Origin: an uncultured Bacillota bacterium
Lineage (GTDB): Bacteria > Bacillota > Dehalobacteriia > UBA4068
Assembly: GCA_934271085.1 (NCBI GenBank)
Contig: CAKQQU010000002.1
Location: 1 to 62,368, forward strand
DNA: 62,368 nt
Reading direction: 5' to 3'
Part shown: piece by piece, positions 59,295 through 62,368 of the stretch
How positions within the stretch are numbered: position 1 is the first letter of the stretch
Layout of the letters: each line of letters opens with the position of its first letter
The notes under the pieces: generated by a model
The model's input: the letters and a program-made list of their open reading frames with translations, nothing else
What the model was told of the DNA's origin: nothing
Databases searched by the model: none
Translations under genes and position numbers: made by a program

Positions 59295-60122
59295 ATGACT
59301 AGGAATACTGTGGCGGCCCTTAACAGAAAAGTGGCGAACGGCGAGAAACTGGTTATGGTCACTGCCTATGACTATCCTTCCGCTGTTCTGGCTGAGCAGG
59401 CCGGAGTAGATATGATTCTGGTTGGGGACAGCGTAGGCAATGTGGTTTTGGGTTATGAAGATACGGTGCCCGTATCCATGGATGAGATGATATATCATAC
59501 TTCCGCTGTCAGCCGCGGTGTGAAAAACGCCATGCTGGTGGCTGATATGCCTTATGGCTCATATCAGGCAGGTACTGAGCAGGCTATAGCCAATGCTATC
59601 AGGCTTATTAAGGAAGGCGGCGCCCAGGCTGTAAAACTGGAAGGCAGCCAGTGGTCATCTCTGGTTCATGAGATGAGCAGAAGAGGTATACCGGTAATGG
59701 CTCATCTGGGACTGGAACCGCAGATAGCAGGTCTTTGGGAGGGATATAAGACCCATGGCAGAGATGAAGACACTGCCTGGGCGCTGGTAGACGCAGCCCA
59801 GGAAATGGAAGAAGCCGGCGCTTTTTCAGTACTGCTGGAATGTGTGGCGGTAGAGGCTTCCAGGCTGATCTCGGCAAAAATAGATATTCCTACTATTGGC
59901 ATTGGTTCGGGGGCAGATTGCGACGGGCAGGTTTTGGTACTTCATGATTTATTGGGCATAAATACAGGTCATGTGCCAAAATTCGTTAAGCAATATGCCC
60001 ATATTGGAGAAGATATAGTATCTGCTATCAGGAATTATGCTGCCGAAGTGCGCGAAGGAGTTTTCCCGGATGCGGAACACAGCGTTAATATGGAGGCAGG
60101 AGAAGCCCAGCGCATATATTAG
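59295..60122 (+). CDS. panB: Ketopantoate hydroxymethyltransferase
   Basis: Makes ketopantoate in pantothenate/CoA synthesis. The 275-residue TIM barrel has MVTAYDYPSA, DSVGNVVLGY (Mg-binding Asp), LEGSQW near residue 111 and GIGSGADCDGQVLV. Start at 59295 has AAAGGAG 9 bases upstream; ATG 59289 is also possible and overlaps mrnC. PanE follows 18 bases downstream; panC and panD are not in the window. Confidence 0.96.
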   Translation: MTRNTVAALNRKVANGEKLVMVTAYDYPSAVLAEQAGVDMILVGDSVGNVVLGYEDTVPVSMDEMIYHTSAVSRGVKNAMLVADMPYGSYQAGTEQAIANAIRLIKEGGAQAVKLEGSQWSSLVHEMSRRGIPVMAHLGLEPQIAGLWEGYKTHGRDEDTAWALVDAAQEMEEAGAFSVLLECVAVEASRLISAKIDIPTIGIGSGADCDGQVLVLHDLLGINTGHVPKFVKQYAHIGEDIVSAIRNYAAEVREGVFPDAEHSVNMEAGEAQRIY

Positions 60123-60140
60123 ATTCCGGAAACCCGGTAA

Positions 60141-61073
60141 ATGACAATGAAAATATTGGTTTTTGGAGCAGGAGCCATAGGCTGCTTTTACGGAGCGACT
60201 ATGGCTCTTGCCGGTTCTGAAGTAACTTTATATTTAAGAAATGCTAAAAGGGCGGATATGATTGGTAAAAACGGGTTGGGTCTTGCTTATCTGGATGGGC
60301 GCAGTGAACGAAGAGCCCATCCGGAAGTATGCGGCGATCTGGCGGCTCTTGGCGGTTATGATCTTGCCCTTTTGGCAGTAAAGGCTTATGATACAGAGCA
60401 AGCAGCCGCCCAATTATCCTCTGTACCGGGAGATTTTCCTGTGCTTATTCTGCAGAATGGTTTGGCGGACGGCAAAAGGTTATCGGCTTATTTTGCAAGC
60501 CGGCGCTTGCTCCCCACCGTTATCTATGAGGGTGCGCGGCTGGCAAACGATAATACGGTTATTTGCTCCGGTCCGGGATCGACCATTGTTACTGCAGCCG
60601 CTGAAGAAGGGGTATTGACAGCCTGTAAAACAGTGGAATTTATGAAAAATTGCGGCTTGGAGGCATGCTTTGCGGCGAGATCTGATTTTCCCCGGTTTTT
60701 ATGGGAAAAACTGATCATTAATTCGGTCATCAACCCGCTTACTGCTGTTAATAATGTGGTCAATGGCCGGGTGCTGGTTGATAAAAAATTAAGCTGCCAG
60801 GCCAGGAAGCTGGCGGAGGAAGGCGTCGCCGTTGCCAATTCCCTGGGTATCAGTCTTGACATTGATCGTATCTGGCAGGCGCTGCAGGATACATGTAAGC
60901 ACAGCTTCGGCAACCGCTCATCCATGCTGGAGGATATCACCCATGGCAGACCTACCGAGATCCGGCAGATCAACGGTGCTATAGTGGATGCTGGCCGCCA
61001 AAAAGGAATAGCCACACCTTTAAATGAAGAAATGCGGCGGAAAATTATAGAAATGTCAGTCATTGCCGGGTAA
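60141..61073 (+). CDS. panE: 2-dehydropantoate 2-reductase
   Basis: Reduces ketopantoate to pantoate with NADPH. The N-terminal Rossmann motif VFGAGAIGCFYGA is at residues 7-19; the catalytic Lys is in EKLIINSVINPLTAV (about 185), and the substrate Asn/Ser residues around SSMLEDITHGRPTEI are present. Length 310 is normal. Follows panB by 18 bases; ATG at 60147 is an alternative start. Confidence 0.92.
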   Translation: MTMKILVFGAGAIGCFYGATMALAGSEVTLYLRNAKRADMIGKNGLGLAYLDGRSERRAHPEVCGDLAALGGYDLALLAVKAYDTEQAAAQLSSVPGDFPVLILQNGLADGKRLSAYFASRRLLPTVIYEGARLANDNTVICSGPGSTIVTAAAEEGVLTACKTVEFMKNCGLEACFAARSDFPRFLWEKLIINSVINPLTAVNNVVNGRVLVDKKLSCQARKLAEEGVAVANSLGISLDIDRIWQALQDTCKHSFGNRSSMLEDITHGRPTEIRQINGAIVDAGRQKGIATPLNEEMRRKIIEMSVIAG

Positions 61074-61087
61074 AAATAAAAAAACTC

Positions 61088-61116
61088 TTGCATTATTGCC
61101 ATTGTTTTTGTATAAT
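61088..61116 (+). promoter_or_regulatory. Promoter of tRNA-Ser
   Basis: TTGCAT (61088-61093), 17-base spacer, TATAAT (61111-61116), about 55 bases before the tRNA 5' end. Confidence 0.65.
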
Positions 61117-61170
61117 GGATAAGCGGTTTGATTTTGGATAAAATAGATTTGGCAATTTAAAACAGTTTAT

Positions 61171-61259
61171 GGAGTGGTATCGAAGTGGTCATAACGAGCT
61201 GCACTGGAAATGCAGTGTACCTCCGGGTACCGCGAGTTCGAATCTCGCCCACTCCGCCA
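61171..61259 (+). tRNA. tRNA-Ser (anticodon GGA)
   Basis: GGAGTGG (61171-61177) pairs with CCACTCC (61249-61255); discriminator G 61256 and an encoded CCA at 61257-61259. The anticodon stem CTGCA/TGCAG encloses CTGGAAA with GGA at 61206-61208, reading UCC/UCU. A long variable arm with a GTACC/GGTAC stem and a normal T arm (GCGAG...CTCGC) mark it as a class II serine tRNA. A terminator follows. Confidence 0.97.
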
Positions 61260-61260
61260 G

Positions 61261-61297
61261 AAAAGGAGATGCTTTATTAATAAGCTATCTCCTTTTT
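61261..61297 (+). terminator. Intrinsic terminator after tRNA-Ser
   Basis: AAAAGGAGAT (61261-61270) pairs with ATCTCCTTTT (61287-61296), with inner GCTT/AAGC, ending in a T run. Confidence 0.85.
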
Positions 61298-61343
61298 TCA
61301 TGTCTTTCTTATCGGTGATAAAAGCAATAGCCAATTTATTGGC

Positions 61344-61378
61344 AAAAAGGAGATGTCAGATAAGACATTCCTTTTTTT
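61344..61378 (+). terminator. Second hairpin after tRNA-Ser
   Basis: AAAAAGGAGATGTC (61344-61357) pairs with GACATTCCTTTTT (61364-61376) with one bulge, then T residues. A near-copy of the first terminator (both contain AAAAGGAGATG); may be a duplication. Confidence 0.7.
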
Positions 61379-61508
61379 GCGGGTATTCAGCAGCATAATA
61401 AAAATTTCTGCAAAATATGTATTTTTTCGGCAGGGAAAAGTATCCGTCTGGTTAAATCTTATAGTAACACAATGTCCATAGGGTTTAATCATAACGGAGA
61501 AACTGCTT

Positions 61509-62368
61509 ATGAAGACTGCATGCCGTATTGTTTTTACTGCGCTGTTTTGTCTGTCGATTTTATTTATGATGCCCTGTCCCGCTCTGGCCAGTCCATCGCT
61601 GATCCAGTATCTTACCATTACTGACAGCAGCGGCAGGATGTTGCCCGGATATTCTTTTGATACTAATTGCGATACCTATTATCTTTATTTTGATCATCCA
61701 CAGACCTTGAACTTTTGGGCCCGCGCTTATCCGGATGCCTATATGATCGACTCTGACCATAGCAAGGTAAAGGAGATCGGTTTTCAGCAGCAGATAAGCA
61801 AAGAGCATACTGTGGTATATATTTCGGCAGTGGCCGAGGAATCCCAGACGGTAGTCTTTCATCTGTGCCTTGAGGAGCTTTCTGACGAGGATGAAAGTTC
61901 GCAGCAGAACAGCGCTATCGGCAGCGATATCAGCGGAGAACAGCCGGATGATACCCTGGACAAGTATGCTGGAGATTTGGCCGATATTAGCTGCCGCGAA
62001 AGCTTTTTCGAAGAAGAATATGCCGAGGACAGCTATGGTTACGATGATTATTATGCCGGGGACAGCAACTGTGCGGCTGCCCAGGATCCTTTATATATAG
62101 TACTGCAAATCGGCAGTTCTACCGCTCTCGTTGATGAGCATGAATATTTGCTTGATGCAGCCCCTTATCTGGTATCGCCGGGTTATACTTATGTACCGCT
62201 GCGCTTTGTGGCGGAAGCCATGGGCGCTCAGGTTAGTTGGGATGGCAGCCAGCAGCGGGTGGATATTTCCCTGAATGAACGGAGCTTCTCCCTGTTTATC
62301 GGGCAGACTATCGCCGGAACTTCGGCAAGCGCCAGGATAACCAATAGCCGTACTTTTGTCCCCCTGCG
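61509..62368 (+). CDS. Secreted stalk-domain (copper-amine-oxidase-N-like) protein, partial
   Basis: The reading frame runs off the right window edge (286 complete codons). A signal peptide (residues 1-28, cleavage near PALASPS) precedes an unassigned beta-rich region (about 30-110), an acidic Asp/Glu/Tyr-rich stretch (about 125-195) and a stalk domain beginning near 203 with TYVPLRFVAEAMGAQVSWD and QRVDISLN. This domain is common in surface proteins of Clostridia and Negativicutes. GGAGA lies about 9 bases before the ATG. The full length is unknown. Confidence 0.85.
   Translation, partial: MKTACRIVFTALFCLSILFMMPCPALASPSLIQYLTITDSSGRMLPGYSFDTNCDTYYLYFDHPQTLNFWARAYPDAYMIDSDHSKVKEIGFQQQISKEHTVVYISAVAEESQTVVFHLCLEELSDEDESSQQNSAIGSDISGEQPDDTLDKYAGDLADISCRESFFEEEYAEDSYGYDDYYAGDSNCAAAQDPLYIVLQIGSSTALVDEHEYLLDAAPYLVSPGYTYVPLRFVAEAMGAQVSWDGSQQRVDISLNERSFSLFIGQTIAGTSASARITNSRTFVPL

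Overview
The window looks like chromosome from a strictly anaerobic, low-to-mid GC Bacillota (Clostridia-like). Evidence is two NAD(P)-linked [FeFe]-hydrogenase operons each with its own Rex redox repressor, a rubredoxin-fused flavodiiron protein, desulfoferrodoxin, a MurT-like/GatD-like pair, a BceAB-type transporter, MrnC and a stalk-domain secreted protein. Starts are mostly ATG with AGGAGG-type Shine-Dalgarno sites, and genes are tightly packed. The species cannot be named from the sequence.

Layout. 1-525: a G-rich tandem array of about 36 imperfect 14-base units running off the left edge. 577-11972: a compact, left-to-right phage packaging, structural and lysis cassette of podovirus/SU10-like type (TerL, portal, connector, scaffold-like, SU10-type capsid, propeller protein, collagen-like/beta-helix spike, holin candidates, CHAP endolysin). 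No integrase, TerS or replication gene is visible. 12122-18568: an orphan glycosyltransferase, a metal-chelate/cobalamin-type ABC importer, cytidine deaminase and pdxST. 18709-20109: the divergent PdxR-type regulator. 20259-25102: a GntR/YtrA-type regulator with ABC transporter and a large operator, then an orphan histidine kinase. 25283-28482: MurT-like ligase, a GatD homologue that appears to have lost its catalytic Cys and His, and an Orr-like racemase.

28614-40807 is redox and metal biology: flavodiiron protein, a flavin-oxidase-like protein, hydrogenase operon 1 plus rex1 (minus strand), an ArsR/radical-SAM pair, a CadC-like regulator with P1B-ATPase, and desulfoferrodoxin. 40941-44638: BceAB-type transporter and a DUF368/PopT-type undecaprenyl-phosphate translocase. 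44818-47236: nitroreductase/ArsR pair and a LysR regulator. 47392-55467: hydrogenase operon 2 (rex2, hndA/C/D) followed by an H-cluster/PAS sensor protein and a PP2C phosphatase. 55518-62368: AzlCD exporter, M23 peptidase, cysS-mrnC-panB-panE, tRNA-Ser(GGA) and a partial stalk-domain secreted protein.

The genes suggest a fermentative or H2-metabolising anaerobe that balances NAD(P)H and ferredoxin through two H2-linked enzymes, with Rex sensing NADH/NAD and an H-cluster sensor possibly sensing H2. A shared palindrome with a TATCGATA core lies upstream of hydrogenase operon 1, rex2/hydrogenase operon 2 and desulfoferrodoxin, which suggests a small redox regulon. The most unusual items are the MurT/pseudo-GatD/racemase operon, the 14-base array abutting terL, and a hairpin-split ribosome binding site in the phage cassette.
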